Notes: generated from the letters alone by a model not told the origin. DNA of 64,000 bases from CADCTB01 sp963768975 (GCA_963768975.1 CAVYKB010000009.1:248001-312000), one strand, 5' to 3'. Numbered from the stretch's first letter, positions 1 to 8,988 are shown. Numbers and translations are program-made.

Positions 1-270
1 TGGGCCGAGTACACCAGGCGGGCGGACATCGTGGTGGGCGGCGCCGGCGTGCCCAACATGATCGGCCCGGGCGACGTCCGGCCCGGCGCCGCAGTGGTAG
101 GCGCCGGCCTCACCTGGGAGGGCAAGCGGGTCATCAGCGACGTCGACGAGGCGGTCGGCGAGGTCGCGGGATGGGTCACGCCCCGACTGGGAGGGGTGGG
201 CGTGACCACCGTCGCCCTACTGCTGGCCAACGCCGTGCGTGCGGCCCAGCGCCACGCCGCGGCAAGCTAG
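1..270 (+). CDS. folD: Methylenetetrahydrofolate dehydrogenase/cyclohydrolase, C-terminal part
   Basis: This is the last 89 residues of FolD, cut by the left edge of the window. The bifunctional enzyme oxidises 5,10-methylene-THF to 5,10-methenyl-THF with NAD(P) and hydrolyses it to 10-formyl-THF in the cytoplasm. Visible family motifs are ADIVVGGAGVPN (Rossmann strand and turn), the RPGAAVVGAG stretch, the DVDEAVGEVAG segment, and the nearly invariant GGVGVTTVALLLANAV end, which in most homologues reads GGVGPMTVAMLL. The open frame runs from base 1. The next gene, metF, starts 8 bases downstream, so the two one-carbon genes probably share a transcript. Confidence 0.9.
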   Translation, partial: WAEYTRRADIVVGGAGVPNMIGPGDVRPGAAVVGAGLTWEGKRVISDVDEAVGEVAGWVTPRLGGVGVTTVALLLANAVRAAQRHAAAS

Positions 271-278
271 ACGCTCAC

Positions 279-1151
279 ATGGCCCAGATCATCCAGCTCC
301 TCGACGCGGGGACCACCTTTTCCTTCGAGTTCTTCCCGCCCAAGAACGACGTCGAGCAGGCCACGCTCGTGCGTACCCTGCGCGAGTTGGAGCCGCTGGA
401 GCCGGCGTTCGTCTCTGTGACCTACCGGGGCGGGCGCATCTCCCGCCAGCGCACCCACGACCTCGTCGCCGGCATGATCCAGACCACCACGCTCAATCCC
501 ATGGCCCACCTCACCTGCGTGGTGCACAGCCGGCTGGAGCTGGCGGAGATCCTCGTCGAGCTGCGCAAGGCCGGCGTCGACAACGTGCTGGCCCTCGGCG
601 GTGACGCCCCGCCCGATGCCAAAGAGCTGGGCCACGCCGAGCTGACCCACGCCATCGAGCTGGTCGACCTCGCTCGCGCCATCGGCGGCTTCTCTATCGG
701 CGTGGCCGCCCATCCCGAGCTGCACCCCAGCTCCGGTGGCGACCGTGACCTCGACCGCCGGCACCTCGTCGCCAAGATGGCGCTGGCCGACTTTGCCATC
801 ACCCAGTTCTTCTTCCGGACCAGCGACTACCTGACCCTGGTCGACGACCTGGCCAAACGGGGCATGCACAAGCCGGTGATCGCCGGCATCATGCCGATCA
901 CCAGCCTGTCCGGCGTGAGGCGCATGGCCGAGCTGTCGGGGTGCGAGGTCCCGCCGGAGGTCGTGGCCCGGGTCGAGGCCGTGGCCGACGACCCCGAGGA
1001 CGTGCGGCGGATGGGCGTCGAGCTGGCCACCGAGCTGTGCCGGGACCTGCTCGACAACGGCGTCCCCGGCCTGCACTTCTACACGCTGAACCGGTCGACG
1101 GCGACGCGGGAGATCTACGCCAACCTCGGGCTCGTGCCCAGCTCGTCGTGA
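279..1151 (+). CDS. metF: Methylenetetrahydrofolate reductase
   Basis: MetF reduces 5,10-methylene-THF to 5-methyl-THF, the methyl donor for methionine synthesis, using FAD and NAD(P)H. The 290-residue length is normal for bacterial MetF. The N-terminal FEFFPPK motif (residues 16-22) holds the catalytic Glu; LALGGDAP, ADFAITQFFF and the terminal PGLHFYTLNRS are also family signatures. An in-frame ATG exists upstream at 171, but that would overlap folD by 100 bases and lacks homology, so the ATG at 279 (MAQIIQLL) just after the folD stop is preferred. Cotranscription with folD fits shared one-carbon metabolism. Confidence 0.93.
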   Translation: MAQIIQLLDAGTTFSFEFFPPKNDVEQATLVRTLRELEPLEPAFVSVTYRGGRISRQRTHDLVAGMIQTTTLNPMAHLTCVVHSRLELAEILVELRKAGVDNVLALGGDAPPDAKELGHAELTHAIELVDLARAIGGFSIGVAAHPELHPSSGGDRDLDRRHLVAKMALADFAITQFFFRTSDYLTLVDDLAKRGMHKPVIAGIMPITSLSGVRRMAELSGCEVPPEVVARVEAVADDPEDVRRMGVELATELCRDLLDNGVPGLHFYTLNRSTATREIYANLGLVPSSS

Positions 1152-1206
1152 CAAGTTCGCCGACACCCTGGTCCTGCGGATCCGAGCCGTACCCGTTCTT
1201 CACAGA

Positions 1207-2391
1207 TCACGCCGAGAGCTGGCGCTGCAGCGGGGTCGGGAAGCGGGGGGTGACCCGGACCGCTCCGAGCCATTCGGTCAGCCGGGCCGCCTCGGCCTCG
1301 ACCGCGGCCGCCACCTCTGCGCCGGCGTCCTCCAGGAGGCGGAACACGACCTCGCCGGTGTCCTTGCGCTGGGCCCAGCCGCCGACGATCCGCCCGTCGG
1401 CCCACACGGTGGGGCCGGCGTTGCCGTTGGTGTCGAACAGCGTCTTGCCGTAGGCCCCGAGGTACCACTCCCGGTGCTTCCAGCCCATCGTCGTCGGGTC
1501 GAGGCTGGGCAGCAGCGCGACCCATGGCGCCGGCGCCGGGGTGGGCTCCATGTCGTCGGCCAGCACGATGCCTGGCCCGCCGTCGAGGTCGACCTCGGCG
1601 ATGTCGAGGGCGGCGAGCGCCTTGCGGACCTGGCCCAGCGTCATCCCGCTCCACCACTTCAGGTCGGCCACCGTCGCCGGCCCGAAGGCTCGCAGCCAGC
1701 GCCGGCATAGCTCGACCCGGGCGTCGTCCGGGGTTGGCGTCGTCACCGTCGCCGGCAGCCACGACGACATCGGCGACCAGCGGTAGGCGCTGCTCGTCCA
1801 TCCTCCCTTGGGCCGACCCCGTACCACCCGCTGCTCGCAGGACAGGAGGAACAGGACGCGGGTGGTCATGCCGACCATGCCCTCCCACTTCGTGCCCACG
1901 CCGACCAGGAGCTGCTGGCCGAGGCCCGGCACGCGCTTGCCCAGCTCGGCACCGGTGGCCTCACCGGCCGCCTCGATGGCGGCCGCCGTGGCTGCCTCGA
2001 GGTCCTTCAGGTGCCGCTCGGCGTCACTGACCCCCGCCGACTCCAGCATGGCCAGCGTCCGCCGGCGCTGCGCCGGCACCAGGGCATCGGTGCAGGCGGC
2101 CTGCACGACCGGCACCAGCTCGACGGGCAACACGAACATCGTGCGGCGCATGCAAAGCGTGCGGACGAGGAGGCGGTCGTCGTACAGCGCCGCCTCGAGC
2201 CGTTCGACGCTGGGCGTTACCATGCGGGCCGCGGCCGACAGGAACACCGACGCCGGGTCCGTGGCGTGGAGGGCGACCACCGCATCGGCGATGGCGACGG
2301 CGTCGTCGATCCGGGCGCCGGCGGCCAAACGGTGGCGAACGCCGAGACGAGCCCGGCGCTCGTCGGTGGTCATGCGCAGCACGTTCGGCAT
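1207..2391 (-). CDS. Winged-helix DNA-binding protein, AlkZ/YcaQ-like (HTH_42)
   Basis: This protein of about 394 residues belongs to the actinobacterial winged-helix family (HTH_42, formerly DUF1006) related to the DNA glycosylase AlkZ/YcaQ, which unhooks interstrand crosslinks. Visible signatures are LHATDPASVFLSAAAR near the N-terminus, MRRTMFVLP in the first wing region, and LSCEQRVVRGRP with a later WAQRKDTGEVVFRLLED segment. Two in-frame ATGs (2391 and 2373) are possible; neither has a clear Shine-Dalgarno sequence, and TTDERRARL just after the second matches the usual family start. It is divergent from the DUF3291 gene 26 bases away. A glycosylase role is inferred from the family only. 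Confidence 0.75.
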   Translation of the reverse strand: MPNVLRMTTDERRARLGVRHRLAAGARIDDAVAIADAVVALHATDPASVFLSAAARMVTPSVERLEAALYDDRLLVRTLCMRRTMFVLPVELVPVVQAACTDALVPAQRRRTLAMLESAGVSDAERHLKDLEAATAAAIEAAGEATGAELGKRVPGLGQQLLVGVGTKWEGMVGMTTRVLFLLSCEQRVVRGRPKGGWTSSAYRWSPMSSWLPATVTTPTPDDARVELCRRWLRAFGPATVADLKWWSGMTLGQVRKALAALDIAEVDLDGGPGIVLADDMEPTPAPAPWVALLPSLDPTTMGWKHREWYLGAYGKTLFDTNGNAGPTVWADGRIVGGWAQRKDTGEVVFRLLEDAGAEVAAAVEAEAARLTEWLGAVRVTPRFPTPLQRQLSA

Positions 2392-2416
2392 GGTCCCACG
2401 CGAAGATGGCTGGTCA

Positions 2417-2848
2417 ATGGAGCTCGCCCAGTGCAACGTCGCCCTGGCCCGGGCGCCCCTCGACGACCCGGTCATGGCCGGGTTCGTGAAGGCCATCGAC
2501 GACGTCAACTGGCTCGCCGACCACAGTTCCGGCTTCCTGTGGCGGCTCCTGCCCCAGCACGGTCACGTGACGTTCGGGCAACTGGAGGGCGACGAGGTGA
2601 TCGTCACCCTGTCGGTTTGGATGGACTTCGAGGCCCTGCAGCGCTACGTCTACCGGACCGCCCACGGTCTGTTCATGCGCCAGCGGAACCGGTGGTTCCT
2701 CCCGATCGGCGGGTTCACCACGGCCATGTGGTGGGTCCCGGTCGGGGAGCGGCCGGCGCTGGAGGAAGGCCTGGCCCGGCTCGAACACCTCCGGAGGAAG
2801 GGGCCGACGGCGCACGCCTTCTCACTGCGAAGGGTGTTCGACCCATAG
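2417..2848 (+). CDS. DUF3291 domain protein
   Basis: A 143-residue protein matching the DUF3291 family by its pattern: MELAQCNVALARAPLDDPVMAGF at the N-terminus (quoted in part as ELAQCNVALARAP), SVWMDFEALQRYVYRTAH in the middle, and HLRRKGPTAHAFSLRRVF at the end. The fold is a ferredoxin-like dimeric alpha/beta barrel related to antibiotic-biosynthesis monooxygenases; no biochemical function is established. A much longer upstream extension of the frame lies opposite the winged-helix gene and is ignored. The ATG at 2417 gives the canonical family start. Confidence 0.8.
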   Translation: MELAQCNVALARAPLDDPVMAGFVKAIDDVNWLADHSSGFLWRLLPQHGHVTFGQLEGDEVIVTLSVWMDFEALQRYVYRTAHGLFMRQRNRWFLPIGGFTTAMWWVPVGERPALEEGLARLEHLRRKGPTAHAFSLRRVFDP

Positions 2849-2853
2849 GCCGG

Positions 2854-2911
2854 TGTGCACTTGTGGTCGTGATCCGGGCCGAGATCCAGGAGATCACGAC
2901 CACCAATGCAC
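2854..2911. terminator. Long hairpin between DUF3291 gene and permease
   Basis: Six bases after the DUF3291 stop, a segment of about 20 bases ending in GTGGTCGTGATC (2855-2874) pairs with its near-perfect inverse GATCACGACCAC (from 2892) through 2911, with two mismatches and a 17-base loop. There is no T tract. Long-stem, T-less hairpins are common as intrinsic terminators in actinobacteria; a regulatory role for the permease leader is the alternative. Confidence 0.5.
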
Positions 2912-2934
2912 GCGGCCGGCTTGCAGGGTAAGAC

Positions 2935-4383
2935 TTGGCCGTGGAACTGGCGGGGCTGACCCGGTACTTCCAGATCGAGGAGCGCGGCTCCGATTTCCGC
3001 ACCGAGGTGCGGGGCGGCGTGGCCACGTTCTTCACGATGGCCTACATCGTGGTGCTCAACCCGATCATCCTGGCAGGAGCGGCCGACATCACCGGCCGCC
3101 GGCTCGACATCGGACAGGTGGCCAGCTCGACCGCCCTGGTCGCGGCAGTGATGACGATCCTCATGGGCGTGGTCGGGCGGTACCCCTTGGCGGTCGCCGC
3201 CGGCCTCGGCCTGAACGCGGTCGTCGCCTTCCAGCTGGCGGCGCAGATGTCGTGGCCGGCGGCGATGGGGATCGTCGTGCTGGAGGGGCTGGCCATCACG
3301 CTGCTGGTGCTGACGGGCGTGCGCCAGACGGTCTTCGAGGCGGTGCCCCTCGCCCTGAAGAACGCCATCGCAGTGGGCATCGGCCTGTTCATCGCGTTCA
3401 TCGGCTTCGTCGATGCCGGCTTCGTCCGGCGGGTGCCCGACGCGGCCAACTCGCCGGTGCCGGTCGGCCTCGGCGTCGGCGGCCGGTTGGTCGGGTGGCC
3501 GACGCTCGTGTTCGTGGTCGGACTGCTGGTGACCATCATCCTGGTCGTCCGCAAGGTCAGGGCCGCCATCCTCATCAGCATCGTGGGGACGACCGTGTTC
3601 GCCATCGTCCTGAACGCCATCGTCGACGTCTCCGCATCGTTCGTCCCCGGCCAGCCTCCGAACCCTCGGGGCTGGAGCCTGAACGTGCCGAAGTGGCCGA
3701 GCGACGTGGTGTCGACGCCGGACCTCGGCCTGATCGGCGAGTTCAGCCTGGGCGGGTCGTTCGCTGCGGTGGGCGTGGTGAGCGCCCTGCTGCTCGTCTT
3801 CACCCTGATGCTGGCCGACTTCTTCGACACCATGGGCACAGTCGTCGGCGTCGGCGCCCAGGGCGACCTGCTCGACGACGAGGGCCGGCTGCCCAACGCC
3901 GGCCCCGTCCTCCTGGTCGACTCACTCGCCGCGGTCGCGGGCGGGGCGGCGTCCGCCTCGTCGAACACGACCTACATCGAGTCGGCCGCCGGCGTGGGCG
4001 ACGGCGCCCGCACCGGCCTGGCGAGCGTGGTGACCGGCGGGCTGTTCCTTCTCGCCCTGTTCCTGACCCCGCTGGTGAGCATCGTCCCCTACGAGGCGGC
4101 GTCGCCGGCGTTGGTGGTCGTCGGGTTCCTGCTCATGACCCGCATCAAGGACATCCCCTGGGACGACTACACCCTCGCCGTGCCGGCGTTCCTCACGATC
4201 GTGCTCATGCCGTTCACGTTCTCGATCACCAACGGGATCGGTGCCGGCTTCGTGTCCTACGCCGTGCTGCGGCTGGCCGGCGGACGGGCCCGTGAGGTCC
4301 ACCCCCTCCTGTGGGTCGTGGCCGTGCTGTTCGTCGCCTACTTCGGCATCGAGTGGGTGGAGCAGCTGACCGGCGTCAAGTAA
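2935..4383 (+). CDS. Purine permease, NCS2/AzgA family
   Basis: A 482-residue integral membrane transporter of the AzgA branch of nucleobase:cation symporters, which import adenine, guanine or hypoxanthine with protons. Evidence is the TEVRGGVATFFTMAYIVVLN signature at residues 22-41, the GLGLNAVVAF motif, KNAIAVGIGLFIAFIG in the middle, DFFDTMGTVVGVG and the SASSNTTYIESAAGV substrate-site region near residues 340-355. About 12 hydrophobic segments can be counted. The start is TTG at 2935 or GTG at 2941, which differ by two residues. Substrate choice among purines cannot be read from sequence alone. Confidence 0.9.
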   Translation: MAVELAGLTRYFQIEERGSDFRTEVRGGVATFFTMAYIVVLNPIILAGAADITGRRLDIGQVASSTALVAAVMTILMGVVGRYPLAVAAGLGLNAVVAFQLAAQMSWPAAMGIVVLEGLAITLLVLTGVRQTVFEAVPLALKNAIAVGIGLFIAFIGFVDAGFVRRVPDAANSPVPVGLGVGGRLVGWPTLVFVVGLLVTIILVVRKVRAAILISIVGTTVFAIVLNAIVDVSASFVPGQPPNPRGWSLNVPKWPSDVVSTPDLGLIGEFSLGGSFAAVGVVSALLLVFTLMLADFFDTMGTVVGVGAQGDLLDDEGRLPNAGPVLLVDSLAAVAGGAASASSNTTYIESAAGVGDGARTGLASVVTGGLFLLALFLTPLVSIVPYEAASPALVVVGFLLMTRIKDIPWDDYTLAVPAFLTIVLMPFTFSITNGIGAGFVSYAVLRLAGGRAREVHPLLWVVAVLFVAYFGIEWVEQLTGVK

Positions 4384-4536
4384 CGGGGACGACCTGAGGG
4401 TCGAGCCCGGCCAGTCTCACCCCGCACGCCTCGACGGCGCTGCTGGCCAGCGCGGCCAGGTAGCCGTGAGGTTGAAATGACATACTCGCCGGGCGTGTCC
4501 AGCATCGGCCGCACGGTGGCGAGTGGATAGCTTGAC

Positions 4537-6216
4537 GTGATGCCCGACGAGACGCTTCGCGACCTGGCCGAGGAGTACTGGGAGACACTGCTCGAGGCCA
4601 GTCCCAGCACCGCCACCCTGCTCGGTGACCACCGGTACGACGACCGGCTGGAGGACCTGTCAGCCGATGCCGAGCAGGTGCTGCGGGTGCGGTGGGCATC
4701 GATGCGGGCCCGGGTCGAGGAGATTCCCCGCGACGGCCTGGAGCCGGGCGACCTGGTGACGTCGGGCCTGCTGGCGGCCGAGCTCGACGACGCGATCGCG
4801 TCGATCGACCAGCGCCTGATCGAGCTCCAGTCCGACCAGATGACCGGCTTCCACATCGACCTGCTCCAGGCCGTGCCGGTCATGGCCGCCCCCGACGAGG
4901 TCACCGCCGAGATGCTGGTCGCCCGGTTCCGCCAGATCCCGAGGGCGCTCGAGCAGGCGGCCGAGCGGTACCTGGCCGGCGCCGGCGCCGGACGCACGCC
5001 GGCGGCGGTATGCGTGGCCCGGTCGGCCAACATGGTCGGGGGCTACCTGGTCTCGGCGCTCGACGACGACCCCTTCGTCAACGTCGGGGCGCCTGAGGGC
5101 TGGGACCGGACACACCTGCGCCGGGTGGTCGAGGAGGAGGTGCGGCCGGCCTACGGGCGGATGGCCGACCTGCTCAAGGACCAGCTCTTACCGGTGGCCC
5201 GGGACGACGAGCACTGCGGTCTCTCGTGGCTGGGCGACGACGGGGCGGAGATCTACGCCACCCTGGTCTCGCACCACACGACGCTCGACCTGCCGCCGGA
5301 GGAGATCCACGCCATCGGCATGGCCGAGGTCACCGAGAAGCTGCCGGCGGAGTATGCCGAGGTCGGCGGGCGGCTGTTCGGTCTCACCGACCCGGCGGCC
5401 GTGCTCGACCGGCTGCGGACCGATCCGGCGCTGCGCTACGCCACCGGCGAGGAAATCATGGCCGACGCCCGGGAGGCGTTCGTGGCCGCCAAGGCCATCA
5501 TGGAGGACTGGTTCGGCCGGCTCCCGCAGTCGGACTGCGCCATCGAGGAGGTGCCGGCGTTCCTGGCCGCCGACTCGCCCAGCGCCTACTACTTCCCGCC
5601 GGCCGGCGACGGCTCACGGGGCGGTACGTACTACGTCAACACCCACGCCCCCGGTGACAAGGCCCGCTACGAGACCGCCTCCATCGCGTTCCACGAGGCC
5701 ATCCCTGGCCACCACCTGCAACTGGCGATTGCCACCGAGCTCACCGACGTCCCCCGTTTCCGGCGGTTCTCCTTGGCCAACACCGCCTACGTGGAGGGGT
5801 GGGGCCTGTACTCCGAACGGCTGGCCGAGGACATGGGGCTCTACCGCAACGACATGGAGCGCATTGGCATGCTGGCCGCCGACTCCATCCGGGCCTGCCG
5901 GCTGGTCGTCGACACGGGCCTCCACGCCCTGGGTTGGACCCGCCAGCAGGCGATCGACTTCATGGCCGCCAACACGCCGGTCTCCGTCGAGGAGGTCACC
6001 GTCGAGATCGACCGCTACATCGGTATGCCGGCGCAGGCGCTGGCCTACAAGCTCGGCCAGCGGGAGATCCTCCGCCTGCGGGGGTCGGCCAAGGAGCAGC
6101 TGGGCGATCGGTTCGACATTCGGGGCTTCCACGACGCCGTCCTCACCTCGGGCGCGGTGCGCCTCCCGATCCTCGCCGAGCTGGTGGGCGCCTGGGTGGA
6201 TTCCGTTCCCGCGTAG
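4537..6216 (+). CDS. DUF885 family zinc metallopeptidase-like protein
   Basis: A 559-residue protein of the DUF885 family, whose members resemble zinc carboxypeptidases. The diagnostic motif FHEAIPGHHLQ lies near residue 385 with the expected HExxPGHH metal ligands, and the downstream YVEGWGLYSERLAEDMG supplies the third acidic ligand. The N-terminal PSTATLLGDHRYDDRLEDL stretch is also typical. No signal peptide is visible, so a cytoplasmic location is inferred. GTG at 4537 and ATG at 4540 are adjacent starts. Substrates are unknown for most of the family. Icd starts 9 bases after the stop. Confidence 0.85.
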   Translation: MMPDETLRDLAEEYWETLLEASPSTATLLGDHRYDDRLEDLSADAEQVLRVRWASMRARVEEIPRDGLEPGDLVTSGLLAAELDDAIASIDQRLIELQSDQMTGFHIDLLQAVPVMAAPDEVTAEMLVARFRQIPRALEQAAERYLAGAGAGRTPAAVCVARSANMVGGYLVSALDDDPFVNVGAPEGWDRTHLRRVVEEEVRPAYGRMADLLKDQLLPVARDDEHCGLSWLGDDGAEIYATLVSHHTTLDLPPEEIHAIGMAEVTEKLPAEYAEVGGRLFGLTDPAAVLDRLRTDPALRYATGEEIMADAREAFVAAKAIMEDWFGRLPQSDCAIEEVPAFLAADSPSAYYFPPAGDGSRGGTYYVNTHAPGDKARYETASIAFHEAIPGHHLQLAIATELTDVPRFRRFSLANTAYVEGWGLYSERLAEDMGLYRNDMERIGMLAADSIRACRLVVDTGLHALGWTRQQAIDFMAANTPVSVEEVTVEIDRYIGMPAQALAYKLGQREILRLRGSAKEQLGDRFDIRGFHDAVLTSGAVRLPILAELVGAWVDSVPA

Positions 6217-6225
6217 GCTCGACGA

Positions 6226-7422
6226 ATGCCCGACAAGATCACGACTGCGGCTGACGGAAGCCTCAATGTGCCGGACGAGCCCATCATCCCGTTCATCCGG
6301 GGCGACGGCACGGGGGTCGACATCTGGCCGGCGACCCAGCTGGTGCTCGATGCGGCGGTGGCCAAGCGCGGCAAGCGCATCGAGTGGGTCGAGGTGCTGG
6401 CCGGGCAGAAGGCGTTCGACGAGACCGGGAACTGGCTGCCCGACGAGACCGTCGAGTCGTTCCGGGAGCACCTCATCGGGATCAAGGGTCCGCTGACCAC
6501 GCCCGTCGGCGGCGGCATCCGGAGCCTCAACGTCGCCCTGCGCCAGATCCTCGACCTCTACGTGTGCCTGCGGCCGGTGCGGTGGTTCACCGGCGTGCCG
6601 TCGCCGGTGAAGCACCCCGAAAAGGTCGACATGGTGATCTTCCGGGAGAACACCGAGGACGTCTACGCCGGCATGGAGCTGGAGGCAGGGACGCCCGAGG
6701 TCGAGCGCCTCATCCAGTTCTGCGCCAAGGAGTACGGCTGGGACATCCGGCCCGACTCGGGCATCGGCATCAAGCCGGTCTCGATCACCGGCTCGAAGCG
6801 ACTGGTCAGGGCGGCCATCGAGTACGCAGTGCGCAAGGGGCGGAAGTCGGTGACCCTCGTGCACAAGGGCAACATCCAGAAGTTCACCGAGGGCGCGTTC
6901 ATGAAGTGGGGCTACGAGCTGGTGCGCGAGGAGTTCGCCGACGTGGCCGTGGGGTGGGACGACTGCGGCGGGAAGCCCGGCGACAAAATCCTGGTCAAGG
7001 ACACGATCGCCGACATCTTCCTGCAGCAGGTGCTGACCCGGCCCGACGACTTCGACGTGATCGCTACCACCAACCTCAACGGCGACTACGCGTCCGATGC
7101 CCTGGCCGCCCAGGTGGGGGGCATCGGCATCGCCCCCGGCGCCAACATCAACTACGTGACCGGCCACGGCATCTTCGAGGCCACCCACGGCACCGCCCCC
7201 AAGTACGCCGGCCAGGACAAGGTCAACCCCGGCTCGCTGCTGCTCTCCGGCGTGCTGATGTTGGAGCACCTCGGCTGGCAGGACGCGGCCGACGACGTCG
7301 TCCGGGCCCTCGAAGCCACCATCGCCGACCGAATTGTCACTTACGACTTCGCCCGCCTGACCGAGGGCGCCACCGAGGTGAAGACCTCGGAATTCGCGGC
7401 CGCGATCGTCGAAAGGCTATGA
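6226..7422 (+). CDS. icd: NADP-dependent isocitrate dehydrogenase
   Basis: Icd oxidatively decarboxylates isocitrate to 2-oxoglutarate in the TCA cycle. The 398-residue protein matches the E. coli-type dimeric enzyme: GDGTGVDIWPA near the N-terminus, GGGIRSLNVALRQILDLY carrying the substrate-binding Ser and Arg, MVIFRENTEDVYAGMELEAG, the LVHKGNIQKFTEGAF catalytic-Lys region, and THGTAPKYAGQDKVNPGS near the NADP site. It sits upstream of mdh with only a structured repeat between them, making an icd-mdh TCA cluster. Confidence 0.95.
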   Translation: MPDKITTAADGSLNVPDEPIIPFIRGDGTGVDIWPATQLVLDAAVAKRGKRIEWVEVLAGQKAFDETGNWLPDETVESFREHLIGIKGPLTTPVGGGIRSLNVALRQILDLYVCLRPVRWFTGVPSPVKHPEKVDMVIFRENTEDVYAGMELEAGTPEVERLIQFCAKEYGWDIRPDSGIGIKPVSITGSKRLVRAAIEYAVRKGRKSVTLVHKGNIQKFTEGAFMKWGYELVREEFADVAVGWDDCGGKPGDKILVKDTIADIFLQQVLTRPDDFDVIATTNLNGDYASDALAAQVGGIGIAPGANINYVTGHGIFEATHGTAPKYAGQDKVNPGSLLLSGVLMLEHLGWQDAADDVVRALEATIADRIVTYDFARLTEGATEVKTSEFAAAIVERL

Positions 7423-7452
7423 GCGGGCACGCCGGCCGGCGACGAGAAAGTC

Positions 7453-7519
7453 GGCGGAGGGCGGCCGGCTTTGCCGGCCGCCTGGAGCGCAGCTGCCTCG
7501 CCGAGCAAGCTCTGCTTGC
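7453..7519 (+). repeat. 67-bp dispersed two-hairpin repeat, copy 1
   Basis: Between icd and mdh lies a 67-base unit with two perfect hairpins: GCGGCCGGC-TTT-GCCGGCCGC (7461-7481) and GCAAGC-TCT-GCTTGC (7505-7519). A second copy lies inverted at 33639-33705 and aligns without gaps at 57 of 67 positions. Each hairpin carries a compensatory base-pair change between the copies, so the folded structure appears to be conserved. In both places the unit follows a stop codon in the direction of transcription. It may serve as a terminator, an RNA-processing site or a REP-like mobile palindrome. Confidence 0.75.
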
Positions 7520-7528
7520 GATGGCGAA

Positions 7529-8461
7529 ATGAAGGTCACGGTCGCCGGCGCCGGCTTCTACGGGTCGACGCTGGCCCAGCGGGTGGCGGAGGCGGGGTAC
7601 GCCGAGGAGGTGGTGCTGACCGACATCGTCGAGGGAAAGCCCCAGGGGCTGGCGCTCGACCTGATGCAGAGCCGCCCGCTTGCGGCGTTCCAGACCCGGG
7701 TCACCGGCACCAACAGCTACGAGGACACCGCCGGCTCCGACATCTGCGTGATCACCGCCGGCGTGCCCCGCAAGCCGGGGATGAGCCGCATGGACCTGCT
7801 GGCGACCAACGCCAAGATCGTGGCCGACGTCACCCGCCGGCTGGTCGAGGCGTCGCCCGACACGGTGCTCATCGTCGTCTCCAACCCCCTCGACGAGATG
7901 ACGGCCCTGGCCGCGGCGGTCTCCGAGCTCCCGAAGTCGAGGGTCATGGGCCAGGCCGGGCTCCTGGACTCGGCCCGCTTCCGGCACTTCGTGGCCGAGG
8001 AGCTGGGCGTGCCCACGCACGAGGTGCTGGCCATCACGCTCGGGTCCCACGGCGAGACCATGGTGCCGGTGCCGTCGCTGGCGACCGTGAGCGGCCGGCC
8101 GCTGGCGGAGGTGCTCGACGCCGGCGCCATCGAGGAGATCGTGCAGCGCACCCGCGATGGCGGAGCGGAGATCGTCGGCCTGCTCAAGACCGGCTCCGCC
8201 TATTTCGCGCCGGCAGCCGCGGCCGAGACCATGGTCCGCGCCGTGGCCAACGATACCAACGAGGCCCATCCGGTCAGCGCCTGGGTCGAGGGTGCCTACG
8301 GGATCTCCGGGGTCTACGTGGGGGTGCCGGCCAAGCTGGGGCGCGGAGGTGTGACCGAGGTCGTCGAGCTGGAACTGGCCGGCGAGGAGCTGGCCGCACT
8401 GCGGACCGCGGCGGAGGCCGTCGGCGCCAAGCAGGCCGAGGTGCTCGAACTACTCGCCTGA
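7529..8461 (+). CDS. mdh: Malate dehydrogenase
   Basis: A 310-residue LDH/MDH-superfamily enzyme that interconverts malate and oxaloacetate with NAD. The Rossmann motif GAGFYGSTLA is at residues 7-16, followed by TDIVEGKPQGLALDL with the NAD-ribose acidic residue. IVVSNPLDEMT, GQAGLLDSARFRHF and the catalytic-His motif LGSHGETMVPVP are all present, and the Arg residues of the LDMT-like region favour malate over lactate. The context, directly after icd, supports a TCA-cycle role. The ATG at 7529 is the only start that preserves the glycine-rich loop near the N-terminus. Confidence 0.93.
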   Translation: MKVTVAGAGFYGSTLAQRVAEAGYAEEVVLTDIVEGKPQGLALDLMQSRPLAAFQTRVTGTNSYEDTAGSDICVITAGVPRKPGMSRMDLLATNAKIVADVTRRLVEASPDTVLIVVSNPLDEMTALAAAVSELPKSRVMGQAGLLDSARFRHFVAEELGVPTHEVLAITLGSHGETMVPVPSLATVSGRPLAEVLDAGAIEEIVQRTRDGGAEIVGLLKTGSAYFAPAAAAETMVRAVANDTNEAHPVSAWVEGAYGISGVYVGVPAKLGRGGVTEVVELELAGEELAALRTAAEAVGAKQAEVLELLA

Positions 8462-8473
8462 GCTGGCCGCCGT

Positions 8474-8986
8474 TCAGCGATTCCGTGACCGGAGCATGAC
8501 CATGAGCGGGGCCATCACGAAGCCGATGCCCGACACGGGCACCAGCACCATGGAGAACGTCCTGAGGGCGGTGGCCCCGGTCATGACGCTGAGGAAGAAC
8601 AGGCCGACCGCGCCCAGCACCATCAGGACGGGGGTCATCACCAGCATGTCCGAGGGGCGGCGCGCCGCGGGGGCGTAGGGCTCGTCGCTGAGCGTCTCCG
8701 GGTCGACGTCGTCGTCGTCATCGGCATACAGCGGCTGCCAGCCGTCCGCCGGGGGTGGCGCCGGCCGGGGCGGTGGTTCCGGGCGGTCGAAGCCGGCGTC
8801 GTGCAGGGCCCGGCGGTTGGGATCGCTGAGCACCGACCAGGCGCCGTTGATGGCGGCCATGGTGGCCGGGTCAGCGTCGGGGGCGACGTCGGGATGGTGG
8901 CGGAGGGCGAGCAGGCGGTAGGCCCGCTGGATCTCGTCGAAGCTGGCGTCAGGGGCGACGCCGAGGACTTCGTAGGGACTGGCCAC
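8474..8986 (-). CDS. J-domain protein with C-terminal membrane segments
   Basis: A 170-residue protein with an N-terminal J domain (about residues 4-65): SPYEVLGVAPDASFDEIQRAY, the RHHPDVAPDAD segment with the HPD tripeptide that stimulates DnaK ATPase, and SVLSDPNRRALHD. A Pro-rich and Asp-rich linker follows, then two hydrophobic helices (roughly residues 115-165), so the protein is probably a membrane-anchored DnaK cochaperone. It lacks the Gly/Phe and zinc domains of DnaJ. The GTG start at 8986 lies just past the stop of the SCP2 gene, indicating translational coupling. Confidence 0.8.
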   Translation of the reverse strand: MASPYEVLGVAPDASFDEIQRAYRLLALRHHPDVAPDADPATMAAINGAWSVLSDPNRRALHDAGFDRPEPPPRPAPPPADGWQPLYADDDDDVDPETLSDEPYAPAARRPSDMLVMTPVLMVLGAVGLFFLSVMTGATALRTFSMVLVPVSGIGFVMAPLMVMLRSRNR

Positions 8987-8988
8987 GG

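Noticed and set aside
5614..7269. 551-codon minus-strand open frame
   Set aside because: It is the antisense shadow of the DUF885 and icd genes and has a low-complexity composition.
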